64,000 nucleotides of DNA. It comes from Gemmatimonas groenlandica. Its GTDB lineage: Bacteria > Gemmatimonadota > Gemmatimonadetes > Gemmatimonadales > Gemmatimonadaceae. Below are positions 1 through 7,791 of the stretch, piece by piece; the first letter of the stretch is position 1; each line of letters begins with the position of its first letter. The DNA lies in contig NZ_CP053085.1 in assembly GCF_013004105.1 (NCBI RefSeq), forward strand, positions 496,001-560,000, written 5' to 3'. Both the position numbers and the translations under genes were made by a program. The notes beneath the pieces were generated by a model. It searched no databases, had not been told where the DNA came from, and was given only the letters and a program-made list of their open reading frames with translations.

Positions 1-363
1 CTGACCAAGGCCCTCGGCGATCGCGTGCCGCGTCTGTTTCTGCGCTTCTTGCAGCAGCTGGTGAAGAACCGTCGGCAGATGCTGATCCCGATCGTGGCCA
101 ACGAGTACGACACGCTCCTCGACGCGTCGGCCGGTATTGTACATGCGCGCGTGACCGTGGCACGTGAAACAGGTGACGACGAGCGCGACGAGATCGGCAA
201 GCGGTTGTCGGCCATCGTTGGCAAGACGGTCGTGCCGCACCTCGCCGTCGACCCGAGCATTCTCGGTGGTATCGTGGTCCGCATCGGCGACACCGTGATG
301 GATGGCTCGCTGCGCCGGAAGCTCGGCTTGCTGCGCCGTCGCATGGGTGCGTCGCGCGTCTGA
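1..363 (+). CDS. atpH: F0F1 ATP synthase delta subunit, C-terminal part (5' end outside window)
   Basis: Open from the first base of the window, so the N-terminal part is missing. The visible 120 residues match the C-terminal region of the delta/OSCP subunit, which joins F1 to the peripheral stalk of ATP synthase: a helix with LRFLQQLVKNRR and 'IPIVANEYDTLLD', then a beta-rich tail with 'ARVTVA' and 'DPSILGGIVVRIGDTVMDGS', the usual end of the family. A strong hairpin follows at 391-420, so this is probably the last gene of its transcript. The rest of the atp operon should lie to the left. Confidence 0.93.
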   Translation: MTKALGDRVPRLFLRFLQQLVKNRRQMLIPIVANEYDTLLDASAGIVHARVTVARETGDDERDEIGKRLSAIVGKTVVPHLAVDPSILGGIVVRIGDTVMDGSLRRKLGLLRRRMGASRV

Positions 364-390
364 TTCGGCTCCACTCGCTTCGTGAAGGAA

Positions 391-420
391 CGGGGGAGTG
401 CACGAGAGTGCACTCCCCCG
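391..420 (+). terminator. Intrinsic-terminator-like hairpin after atpH
   Basis: A perfect 12-bp inverted repeat (CGGGGGAGTGCA / TGCACTCCCCCG) with a 6-nt loop lies 27 nt past the atpH stop. No clear T run follows. It sits before the GTG chosen as the start of the next gene, which argues against the longer reading of that gene beginning at 382. Confidence 0.7.
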
Positions 421-444
421 ATTCACATTCTGCCGATCATCTCC

Positions 445-2514
445 GTGCGTAAACGCCTCGCTTTCGTTCTCCTGCTCGTCGCGCGGGCCGTCACGGCGCA
501 AAGCGCGCCGGCTCAGCCGGCCGTCCTCCCGAATCAGCAGGCGCTCGCGCCCCGCATCCCGGTCCGCGCCGCGACCACGCGGGCGAGTGGCGACACGACG
601 GGGTACTGGCAGCAGCGAGCCGACTATCAGATCGTGGCCACGCTCGATGAGCGCGTCGGTGTGATCACGGCCACCGGGTCGTTGCGGTACGTGAATCGCA
701 GCCCCGAAGTGCTGCGTGAGCTCTGGGTGCATCAGTACCTCAATGCGTTCCGCCCCGGGTCGAGGTGGTCGGCGACCGATGAGCGCGAGGGCCGTTTGCG
801 CTTTCAGGAACTGCGTGATCCCGACTACGCGTATGAGCGTTTTACCTCAGCCCCGCGCGTGAATGGCCGCACTGTGACCGTGGAGTATCCGCTGTCGCCG
901 GACAGCACCGTCGTGCGGTTGCCTCTGGCCACGCCGTTGGCCCCCGGGGACTCGGTCACCGTGGAGTTTGCGTGGACGGCGCGGCCGAGCACGGTGCCTC
1001 GACGTCAGGCACGCCGCGGGCGGAGCTTCGACTTCTCGCAATGGTATCCGAAGGTGGCCGTGTACGATCGCGACGGCTGGAAGCCGAATGCACTCGTGCC
1101 GGCGGGAGAGTTCTACGGGGAGTTCGGGGCATTCGATGTCACGCTGGTCTTGCCAGCCGATCAGACGGTGGGCGCCACGGGTGTCCCGGTGAGCGGCGAC
1201 CCGGGCTATGCGCGCGTGATGGCGCCCGGCAGTGAGCGTCCGCGGCTGGCGGCGCAGGCGTATCGTGATGTACCGGCGGCGACCACGGTTCGGGTGCCGA
1301 CAGGCTACAAAGCGGTGCGCTTCATCGCGCGCAACGTGCACCATTTCGCGTGGAGCACGTCGCCCGGATTCCGGTATGAAGGCACGTCGTATGTACATGC
1401 CCCGTCGCAGTTCTATCGCTTCCCGATTTGGGACACGGTGTCGGTGCACGTGCTGTATCGGGCCGATGCCGCCGACGACTGCTCCCGGGCGTCGCTGAGC
1501 GAGAGCGCCGAGAAGCGCTGCGTGGACGAGTCCCTCACGCAGTGGCAGGGTGGCAAGGCGCTGGATCAGACGCGCAAGGCTCTCCGCTGGCTGGAGGCAC
1601 TGTACGGGGACTATCCGTATCCGCAGATCACCGTGGTCAAACGCATCGACGCCAGCGGCACGGAATTTCCCATGCTGCTCATGAACGGTGAGGCCACGCT
1701 GGGGCTCACGGTGCACGAACTCGGGCACGTGTACACCTATGGCATTCTCGCCAACAACGAGTGGCAGAGCGGTTGGATGGACGAAGGGTTGAGTTCGTAT
1801 CAGGAGTTGTTGCAAGCCGGAGACTCACGCGTGCTGCTGGCCGCCCGGCTCGAGATGGCGAACGATCGGAATCCATCACAGCCCGCCGACACGGCCGTTC
1901 GTCGCTTGCGTGCTCGACTCGATTCCATGTCAGGCGAGCAGGCGACCACGGTGCGCGAGGGGACCGCGGAGCCGATCGGGTCGCGGGCGGATCTGTTCCG
2001 CAGCTTCGCCGCGTACAACGCGTCGGTGTATGATCGCGGCCAGTCGATGTACCAGGCGCTGCACGATGTGCTGGGCGAGGAAACGTTTCAGCGCTTCCTG
2101 CGCGAGTACTACGCGATGTGGCAGTTCCGGCATGTGGATCGCTGGGCGATGCAGGCCACGGCGGAACGCGTCGGCGAGCGGAAGCTCGGCTGGTTCTTCG
2201 ATCAGTGGGTGCAGCAGACCGGGGTCATCGATTACGCCTTGCGGGCGCCGGTCGTCCGTAAGGAGCAAGTGGCTGGGCGGTTCCAATGGGTCGTCACGGC
2301 GCAGCTCGCACGCGTGGGACAATACCGGCATCCGATGCCGGTGGGCGTGCGGACGGCGACTGGGTGGACGGTGATTCGCACCGACCCGCTCAAGGATGTA
2401 CAGCTGGTGCAGTTCCGGCTCGACGAGGCGCCCGACGCCCTTTGGCTCGATCCATACGGCAGCACGGAGAGCCCCACAGCCCGGTTCTATCGATTGGTAT
2501 TGCCGACCCGCTGA
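445..2514 (+). CDS. Secreted M1-family (gluzincin) metallopeptidase
   Basis: A 689-residue exported zinc peptidase. The N-terminus is a signal peptide (basic VRKR, hydrophobic LAFVLLLVARAV, cleavage near TAQS). Residues about 30-290 look like the M1 N-terminal beta domain. The catalytic domain has HELGH at residues 424-428 and a third zinc ligand Glu 18 residues further on (E447, in GWMDEGLSSY), the M1/gluzincin spacing HEXXH-18-E. The usual exopeptidase motif GxMEN is only loosely kept (EFPMLLMNG upstream), so aminopeptidase activity is not certain. GTG 445 is preferred because the upstream frame reads through the atpH hairpin. A 16-bp palindrome covers the stop codon. Confidence 0.85.
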   Translation: MRKRLAFVLLLVARAVTAQSAPAQPAVLPNQQALAPRIPVRAATTRASGDTTGYWQQRADYQIVATLDERVGVITATGSLRYVNRSPEVLRELWVHQYLNAFRPGSRWSATDEREGRLRFQELRDPDYAYERFTSAPRVNGRTVTVEYPLSPDSTVVRLPLATPLAPGDSVTVEFAWTARPSTVPRRQARRGRSFDFSQWYPKVAVYDRDGWKPNALVPAGEFYGEFGAFDVTLVLPADQTVGATGVPVSGDPGYARVMAPGSERPRLAAQAYRDVPAATTVRVPTGYKAVRFIARNVHHFAWSTSPGFRYEGTSYVHAPSQFYRFPIWDTVSVHVLYRADAADDCSRASLSESAEKRCVDESLTQWQGGKALDQTRKALRWLEALYGDYPYPQITVVKRIDASGTEFPMLLMNGEATLGLTVHELGHVYTYGILANNEWQSGWMDEGLSSYQELLQAGDSRVLLAARLEMANDRNPSQPADTAVRRLRARLDSMSGEQATTVREGTAEPIGSRADLFRSFAAYNASVYDRGQSMYQALHDVLGEETFQRFLREYYAMWQFRHVDRWAMQATAERVGERKLGWFFDQWVQQTGVIDYALRAPVVRKEQVAGRFQWVVTAQLARVGQYRHPMPVGVRTATGWTVIRTDPLKDVQLVQFRLDEAPDALWLDPYGSTESPTARFYRLVLPTR

Positions 2515-2523
2515 CGTCAGCGG
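2508..2523. promoter_or_regulatory. Perfect 16-bp palindrome over the peptidase stop codon
   Basis: CCGCTGACGTCAGCGG is fully self-complementary and contains the M1 peptidase stop codon. It lies about 40 nt upstream of the cupin start, so an operator for a dimeric regulator is possible. No matching regulator gene is visible nearby. Confidence 0.35.
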
Positions 2524-2561
2524 ATCGGTCGCATGATTCGTCTACGATTCTGGAGCGTTGC

Positions 2562-2939
2562 ATGAGTGGTCGCGTCGAAGTCCGGCATGTGCCGAAACCG
2601 TGGGGACATGAGACGATCTGGGCCCACACCGATCGGTACGTGGGCAAGATCCTGCATATCACCGCCGGACAGGCATTGTCCGTGCAGTACCACGAGCGGA
2701 AGGACGAAACCGTCTATCTGCTGCAGGGCGAAATGAAGTACTGGGTTCAGCTGCCCGGCGAGACCGAGCTGCAGGACCAGCGTTTGACCACCGGTCAGTC
2801 GTTCCGGATCACGCCGGGCACGATCCACTACATGGAAGCGATCACTGATTGCGATGTGCTGGAAGCCAGCACGCCGGAACTGGATGATGTGGTCCGGATC
2901 AAGGATCGATACGGCCGCGAGGGCACCAGCGCCCCCTGA
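2562..2939 (+). CDS. Small cupin, phosphomannose-isomerase type II-like
   Basis: A 125-residue single-domain cupin. It carries the metal-binding cupin motif 1 (QYHERKDETVYLLQGEM) and motif 2 (PGTIHYMEA), in the layout of type II mannose-6-phosphate isomerase or the C-terminal domain of ManC. The opening VPKPWGHETIWA is also typical of that group. A likely role is sugar-phosphate isomerisation, but many such small cupins are uncharacterised. ATG 2562 has a good ribosome site (GGAG, 6 nt). It is followed by a hairpin and then a sugar nucleotidyltransferase, which fits a role in sugar activation. Confidence 0.75.
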   Translation: MSGRVEVRHVPKPWGHETIWAHTDRYVGKILHITAGQALSVQYHERKDETVYLLQGEMKYWVQLPGETELQDQRLTTGQSFRITPGTIHYMEAITDCDVLEASTPELDDVVRIKDRYGREGTSAP

Positions 2940-2974
2940 CGCGCTCGCTCGTGATCGCGATCCCTCAGCACTTC

Positions 2975-3010
2975 GAACGGCGCCGCCCCTCCCCGAGGAC
3001 GGCGCCGTTC
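2975..3010 (+). terminator. Hairpin between cupin and nucleotidyltransferase genes
   Basis: An 11-bp perfect inverted repeat (GAACGGCGCCG / CGGCGCCGTTC) with a 14-nt loop that can pair further (CCTC/GAGG). It lies 35 nt after the cupin stop and 62 nt before the next start, so the cupin is probably transcribed apart from the downstream set. There is no T run. Confidence 0.6.
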
Positions 3011-3072
3011 TGCATCTTGCGTCGATCTGCAGGAGCGCCCGACTCACCCCGCCACTCGGGATCGAATTCGAC

Positions 3073-4062
3073 ATGAAGGTCATTATCCCCCTCGCCGGGA
3101 AAGGCACGCGCCTTCGTCCGCACACCCACGTGACGCCGAAGCCGATGCTGAAGGTCGCTGGCCGCCCCGTGATGAGCTACGTCATGGACGACGTGCTCAA
3201 GCTCGGCAATGTGGAACAGGTGGTGTACATCACCGGACATCTGAAGGAGAAGGTCGAAGCGTTCACGCGCGCGACGTACGAGATCCCGAGCATGTTCATC
3301 GAGCAGGCGGTGCAGGACGGCACGGCGGGCGCGGTCGCGCTGGCGAAGCCGTTCGTCGACCAGCCGGTACTGATCATCTTCGTCGATACGATCTTCGATG
3401 CCGACCTGAGCATTCTCAAGAACAGCGACGACGACGGCATCATCTGGACCAAGGAAGTCGAGGATTACCAGCGCTTCGGCGTGGTGGTCACCGACGAGCA
3501 CGGCCACATGACGAAGATCGTCGAGAAGCCGAAAGAGCCGATTTCGAAGCGGGCGAACATCGGCCTGTACTACATCAAGAACTGGAAGCTGCTGTACGAG
3601 GGCATCGATCACGTGCTGACTACGGCGCCAAACAAAGGCGAGTGGTACCTCACCGATGCGTTCCAGTACATGATCGATCATGGCGCCAAGATCAAAGTGG
3701 TGGACGTCGCCGGATGGTACGATGCCGGTCAGCTCGAGACCTTGCTCGACACGAACCGCACGATGCTCGAGAAAGGACGTGCCCGTCGCCCGGCCGCTCT
3801 TGGCGAAGGCGCGACGATCGTCGAGCCGGTGTACATCGAAGACGGCTGCACCATTGAGCATGCCACCGTTGGACCGAATGTGTCGCTCGGCACGGGCAGC
3901 ACGGTGCGCCATTCGACCGTTGCCAACGCGGTGATCGGCGAGCACACGACAGTCGAACATGCCCAGTTGCACGACGCATTTCTGGGCGACCGCGTGGTGG
4001 TGCGGGGCGTGAAAGGCAGCATGAACCTCGGCGATGACTCCGACATTCGGATGGACACGTGA
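3073..4062 (+). CDS. Sugar-phosphate nucleotidyltransferase with left-handed beta-helix tail
   Basis: A 329-residue NTP:sugar-1-phosphate transferase of the RmlA/GlmU kind. The N-terminal Rossmann-like domain opens with IIPLAGKGTRLRPHT (residues 4-18) and VTPKPML, the phosphate-binding loop and catalytic lysine region. It has 'DGTAGAVALA' and a metal-site-like 'FVDTIFDAD'. Residues about 245-320 contain hexapeptide repeats (VEPVYIEDGCTIEHATVGPNV and following), a left-handed beta-helix that may bring oligomerisation or acetyltransferase activity. The substrate cannot be read from sequence. The stop overlaps the next start (GTGA), so it is translationally coupled to the GH109-type gene. Confidence 0.85.
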   Translation: MKVIIPLAGKGTRLRPHTHVTPKPMLKVAGRPVMSYVMDDVLKLGNVEQVVYITGHLKEKVEAFTRATYEIPSMFIEQAVQDGTAGAVALAKPFVDQPVLIIFVDTIFDADLSILKNSDDDGIIWTKEVEDYQRFGVVVTDEHGHMTKIVEKPKEPISKRANIGLYYIKNWKLLYEGIDHVLTTAPNKGEWYLTDAFQYMIDHGAKIKVVDVAGWYDAGQLETLLDTNRTMLEKGRARRPAALGEGATIVEPVYIEDGCTIEHATVGPNVSLGTGSTVRHSTVANAVIGEHTTVEHAQLHDAFLGDRVVVRGVKGSMNLGDDSDIRMDT

Positions 4063-5507
4063 GCGACGAATCGAACGGTGGCGATCACGGTGAATCGCGA
4101 AGCGAATCGCGAGGCGAATCGCGAGGCGTGTCGCGCCGTGACCTGTTGAGTGGGGCGGCCGCGGCGTTGGCCGCTGCGGCAGTCACGGGTGCGCCAGCGC
4201 GATTGCTGGCCAGCACGGATGACTGGCGCGTGGATCTCACCCCGCCGCGGCTGGCCGGAAACGGCAGCATGCTCGGCGTCCCGTTCGAGAAGTACGCCAC
4301 GGTGCGCGTCGCGATCGTAGGCACGGGGCTGCGCGGAAGCTCCGTGCTGGGCGAACTGCTCGCCATCGAAGGCGTGGAGATTACCGCACTCGCGGATATC
4401 GTCCCGGAGAAGGCGCAACGCGCGGCCGACCGGGTGGTGAAAGCGGGGCGCAAGGCCCCGGCGCTGTACACCAACGGAGAACGCGATTTTGAACGGCTGG
4501 TGCAGCGTGACGATATCGACTTCGTCTACACCGCCACTCCATGGCCGTGGCACACGCCGGTCGTCCTGGCCGCGATGCGGGCGGGCAAACATGCCGGCAG
4601 CGAAGTGCCCATCGCGCTCTCCGTCGACCAGTGCTGGGAACTGGTCGACACGTCCGAGAAGACGAAGCGGCATTGCCTGCTTATGGAGAATTGCTGCTAC
4701 GGCAACAGCGAGCTCACTGTGCTGCGCATGGTACGCGAAGGCGTATTCGGCACGTTGCTGCACGCGGAGGCGGCGTATCTGCACGACCTGCGCGAGATCC
4801 TGTTCGAGAACAAGGACGAAGGGCTCTGGCGTCGCTTCCCGCACACCGAACGCGACACGAACTTCTATCCCACGCACGGGCTCGGACCGGTCGCGCAGTA
4901 CCTTGGCATTCATCGCGGCGACAAGTTCGAGTACGTCGTATCGATGTCGTCGCCGGAAGCCGGACTCTCCGAGTGGCGCGAGAAGGCGGAGCCAAAGGAC
5001 AGTCCGAAATGGAAGGAACGCTACAAAGCCGGCGATATGAACACGTCGCTGATCAAGACGGCCAAGGGACGCACGATCCTGCTGCAGCACGATGTCGTGA
5101 ATCCGCGTCCGTATTCGCGGCTGAACAACCTGCAGGGATCCAAGGCGATCTTCAACGACTATCCCGCACGCCTGTATATCGACGGCGCCGCCGGTGGCGA
5201 GAAGTGGACGCCGTTGGCCGAATTCAAGAACAAGTACGAGCATCCGCTCTGGACGGCGGTCGGCGACATGGCCCGCAAGAACGGCGGCCATGGCGGCATG
5301 GACTTCATCATGGCCTACCGTCTCGTGCAGTGCATGCGCGAAGGGCTCGCGCCTGACTTCGACGTGTACGATGCTGCCGCGTGGAGCGTGCCGTATGCGT
5401 TGTGCGAGCAGTCAATCAAGAAGGGTAGCGCGCCCATCAAGTTCCCCGACTTCACCCGCGGTGCGTGGCGGACGTCCACTGCACCGCAGGGCCCAAGTCC
5501 GACATGA
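4059..5507 (+). CDS. Tat-exported GH109-type NAD-dependent glycosidase (Gfo/Idh/MocA fold)
   Basis: 482 residues. The N-terminus has a twin-arginine signal (SRRDLLSGAAAALAAAA, residues 24-40), so the folded cofactor-bearing protein should be exported. The Rossmann domain has VAIVGTGLRGSSVLGEL near residue 85. Instead of the EKP motif of ordinary Gfo/Idh dehydrogenases it has SEVPIALSVDQCWELVDTSE, followed by HCLLMENCCYG, FYPTHGLGPVAQYLGI, HGGMDFIMAYR, VYDAAAWS and FPDFTRGAW. These are the hallmarks of glycoside hydrolase family 109 (alpha-N-acetylgalactosaminidase, NAD as internal redox cofactor). The region before the Tat motif is an in-frame 12-bp tandem repeat. It overlaps both neighbours by 4 bp. 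Confidence 0.85.
   Translation: MSDESNGGDHGESRSESRGESRGVSRRDLLSGAAAALAAAAVTGAPARLLASTDDWRVDLTPPRLAGNGSMLGVPFEKYATVRVAIVGTGLRGSSVLGELLAIEGVEITALADIVPEKAQRAADRVVKAGRKAPALYTNGERDFERLVQRDDIDFVYTATPWPWHTPVVLAAMRAGKHAGSEVPIALSVDQCWELVDTSEKTKRHCLLMENCCYGNSELTVLRMVREGVFGTLLHAEAAYLHDLREILFENKDEGLWRRFPHTERDTNFYPTHGLGPVAQYLGIHRGDKFEYVVSMSSPEAGLSEWREKAEPKDSPKWKERYKAGDMNTSLIKTAKGRTILLQHDVVNPRPYSRLNNLQGSKAIFNDYPARLYIDGAAGGEKWTPLAEFKNKYEHPLWTAVGDMARKNGGHGGMDFIMAYRLVQCMREGLAPDFDVYDAAAWSVPYALCEQSIKKGSAPIKFPDFTRGAWRTSTAPQGPSPT
4092..4127 (+). repeat. 12-bp in-frame tandem repeat, three copies
   Basis: Three head-to-tail copies of GAATCGCGARGC encode Glu-Ser-Arg-Ser/Gly units just before the twin-arginine motif of the GH109-type protein. 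The repeats are whole codons, so copy-number change would not shift the frame. Confidence 0.85.
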
Positions 5508-6313
5508 TCCGTTCGGCCGTCATCATGGCCGGAGGCCTCGGCACCCGCATGCGTCGCACTGACGACACGGCAACGCTCGAGGCCTCGCAGGTGGCGGCCG
5601 CGGAATCCGGGGTGAAGGGGATGATTCCGATCAAGCGTCCCTTTCTCGAATATGTCCTCTCGGCATTGGCCGATGCGGGCATCGTCGATGTGCTGCTCGT
5701 GATCGGGCCGGATCACGACGCGGTGCGACAGTACTTCACGCGCGAAGCGCCGCCCACGCGTGTGCGCCTTCGCTTCGTGGTGCAGCCGGCGCCGATTGGC
5801 ACGGCCAACGCCGTGACGGTAGCCGCCGCCGTGCTCGGCGATGCGCCGTTTCTGGTGCTGAACGCCGACAATTACTACCCGGTGGCGGCCTTTCGCGAAC
5901 TTGCGACCGAAGACAGCGCCGGCGTCGTGGCGTTCGATCGGGAGGTCCTCGTGCGCGACGGCAACATCGATGCAGAACGTGTGCGCGCCTACGCGGTACT
6001 CGACCTATCGCGCGATGGCATGTTGTGCGGCATTCTGGAGAAGCCCGGCGACGCGTTCGATCTCACGAGCGACGCGGCGAAGTGGGTCGGCATGAACTTG
6101 TGGGCCGTCACGCCGGCGATTGTGGAGGCCTGCCACCGCGTGCCGGTGTCGGCGCGCGGCGAGTTCGAGTTGCCGGAAGCCGTAGCGCTTGCGCTTCGTG
6201 AGGGCGTGCCGGTTCGCGCCGTTCGCCTGAGTGCGCCGGTGCTCGATTTGTCACGTCGCTCGGACATTGCCGGCGTCGTGGATCGCCTGTCATCGGTCGA
6301 TCCGCGGCCATGA
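5504..6313 (+). CDS. Sugar nucleotidyltransferase family protein
   Basis: 269 residues, NTP-transferase fold. It begins RSAVIMAGGLGTRMRR (signature G-x-G-T-R), with GVKGMIPIKRPFLEYVLSAL in place of the usual PKPLLPI motif after an unusually long loop, then 'GTANAVTVAAAVLGDAPFLVLNADNYYP', where the NAD carries the metal-binding Asp. It is much shorter than the 3073-4062 protein and has no beta-helix. ATG 5504 overlaps the previous stop (ATGA), which decides the start against a longer frame at 5465. Its stop overlaps the kinase start by 4 bp. Adjacent kinase and nucleotidyltransferase suggest sequential sugar-1-phosphate then NDP-sugar formation. Confidence 0.8.
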   Translation: MIRSAVIMAGGLGTRMRRTDDTATLEASQVAAAESGVKGMIPIKRPFLEYVLSALADAGIVDVLLVIGPDHDAVRQYFTREAPPTRVRLRFVVQPAPIGTANAVTVAAAVLGDAPFLVLNADNYYPVAAFRELATEDSAGVVAFDREVLVRDGNIDAERVRAYAVLDLSRDGMLCGILEKPGDAFDLTSDAAKWVGMNLWAVTPAIVEACHRVPVSARGEFELPEAVALALREGVPVRAVRLSAPVLDLSRRSDIAGVVDRLSSVDPRP

Positions 6314-7728
6314 CGCTCGACGCGTTTCCGCCACTCAGCGAACAGTTCGTGCGGCGGTCGTTCAACAGTGTCGGCTTCTCGCCACTCGTGGCGAACGCGT
6401 ACCGCTCGTTGCTGCGCGATGCGCATCAGGCGCTCGATGATGCCAGTGTGCCATCGGACCACCGTCGGGTGTGGATCTTACCCGGACGCATCGAAGTACT
6501 TGGTAAACATGTGGACTATGCCGGCGGCCGCTCGCTGCTGTGTACGGTCGAACGCGGCATCGTGCTGGTGGCCCGCCGCCGCGATGATAGAGTGGCCGTG
6601 CTGCGCGATGCGCGACGCCGTGAATCGATCTCGATTGCCTTCGATGCACCGACCCGCAGTGCGCTGCCGTGGGCGGTGTATCCGCGCACAGTCCTGCGTC
6701 GCCTGATCGCCAACTTCGGCAGCGCGGTCTGTGGGGCCGACATCGCGTTGGCGAGCAACCTGCCGCCGGCGGCTGGCGTCTCGAGTTCGAGTGCACTCAC
6801 CGTGGGACTTAGCCTGGCCTTTGCAGAGCTGTCGGAGCTTCCCGCGTTGCCCGCGTGGCGCACCACGATCACCGATCGTGCGGCACTAGCCGGCTACATC
6901 GGTGCTCTCGAGAATGGCGCCGACTACGGGCTGCTGGCTGGCGAACGTGGCGTGGGCACCCTCGGTGGTGCGCAGGATCAGACGGCGATTCTGTGCGGTG
7001 AACCCGATAGACTCGAGATGTTTCGCTGGGCGCCGGTGACGTACGAGCGATCGGTTCCCTGGCTCGCCGATTTCACATTCGTGATCGGCGTGAGCGGTGT
7101 GGTCGCGGCGAAAACCGGCGCGGCCAAGGAGCGGTACAATCGTGCGGCGCGCACGGCGCATCGGCTCGTGGATGCATGGAATCTCCACGGCGGCGGGGAG
7201 GCCGAGACGCCGGCTCGTTCATTGCGCGAGGCCTTCGAGTTGGCATCTCAGGGCCCCGTGACGCGGGTACCAGCGACGTTGGTCGACGCCGCGCGGGCCG
7301 TGGCCGATCAGGAGTTCACGGCCAATCATCTCGTCGCGCGTCTCGAGCAGTTCTTCGACGAGACGTTCGTGATCGTACCGACTGCCGCCGACGCGTTGGC
7401 CAACGGTGACGTGAAGCAGTTCGGCGCACTGGTGGATCGCTCCCAGGGCGGTGCCGAGCGGGCGCTCGAGAATCAGATCGCGGAAACGGTGCATCTCGCG
7501 CGCTACGCGCGCGAACTCGGCGCGCACGCCGCGAGCGCGTTCGGCGCCGGCTTTGGTGGAAGTGTGTGGGCGATGGTCTCGGCGCAAGATGCCGAGCGAT
7601 TTGCGTCGCGGTGGCGAGACCGTTATCTGCGCACACACGGATCGGCATCGCATCGTGCGCTGTTTTTCGCCACGCGGCCGAGTGCGCCGGCCTTTGAAGT
7701 GATCGACGACGACACACGCGGCGCATAA
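6310..7728 (+). CDS. Galactokinase-family GHMP sugar kinase
   Basis: 472 residues. Galactokinase signature GRIEVLGKHVDYAGG starts at residue 59 (the usual Glu of the GEH motif is Lys here). GHMP ATP-binding motif PPAAGVSSSSALTVGL is near residue 152. The C-terminal motif GAGFGGSVWAMV is also present. It should phosphorylate C1 of a hexose such as galactose or N-acetylgalactosamine in the cytoplasm; the substrate is not decidable from sequence. It is the last gene of the overlapping set that begins at 3073. The GH109-type gene in the same set makes GalNAc an attractive substrate (inference). Confidence 0.82.
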   Translation: MTLDAFPPLSEQFVRRSFNSVGFSPLVANAYRSLLRDAHQALDDASVPSDHRRVWILPGRIEVLGKHVDYAGGRSLLCTVERGIVLVARRRDDRVAVLRDARRRESISIAFDAPTRSALPWAVYPRTVLRRLIANFGSAVCGADIALASNLPPAAGVSSSSALTVGLSLAFAELSELPALPAWRTTITDRAALAGYIGALENGADYGLLAGERGVGTLGGAQDQTAILCGEPDRLEMFRWAPVTYERSVPWLADFTFVIGVSGVVAAKTGAAKERYNRAARTAHRLVDAWNLHGGGEAETPARSLREAFELASQGPVTRVPATLVDAARAVADQEFTANHLVARLEQFFDETFVIVPTAADALANGDVKQFGALVDRSQGGAERALENQIAETVHLARYARELGAHAASAFGAGFGGSVWAMVSAQDAERFASRWRDRYLRTHGSASHRALFFATRPSAPAFEVIDDDTRGA

Positions 7729-7742
7729 GCGCGTGGGCGTAA

Positions 7743-7784
7743 GCGCGTGTGCGGCCGCGCGTGTGCGGCCGCGCGTGTGTAGCC
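7743..7784 (+). repeat. 14-bp tandem repeat, three copies
   Basis: GCGCGTGTGCGGCC occurs twice exactly and once with two changes (GCGCGTGTGTAGCC), head to tail, in the gap between the convergent kinase and M20 peptidase genes. No other element is seen in this gap. Confidence 0.8.
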
Positions 7785-7791
7785 GCGCGGA

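Noticed and set aside
382-444. Upstream extension of the M1 peptidase gene
   Set aside because: It runs through the atpH hairpin and precedes a clear signal peptide starting at GTG 445.
7728-7790. Possible CRISPR-like array
   Set aside because: The units are 14 bp, directly adjacent and without spacers, so it is a simple tandem repeat.
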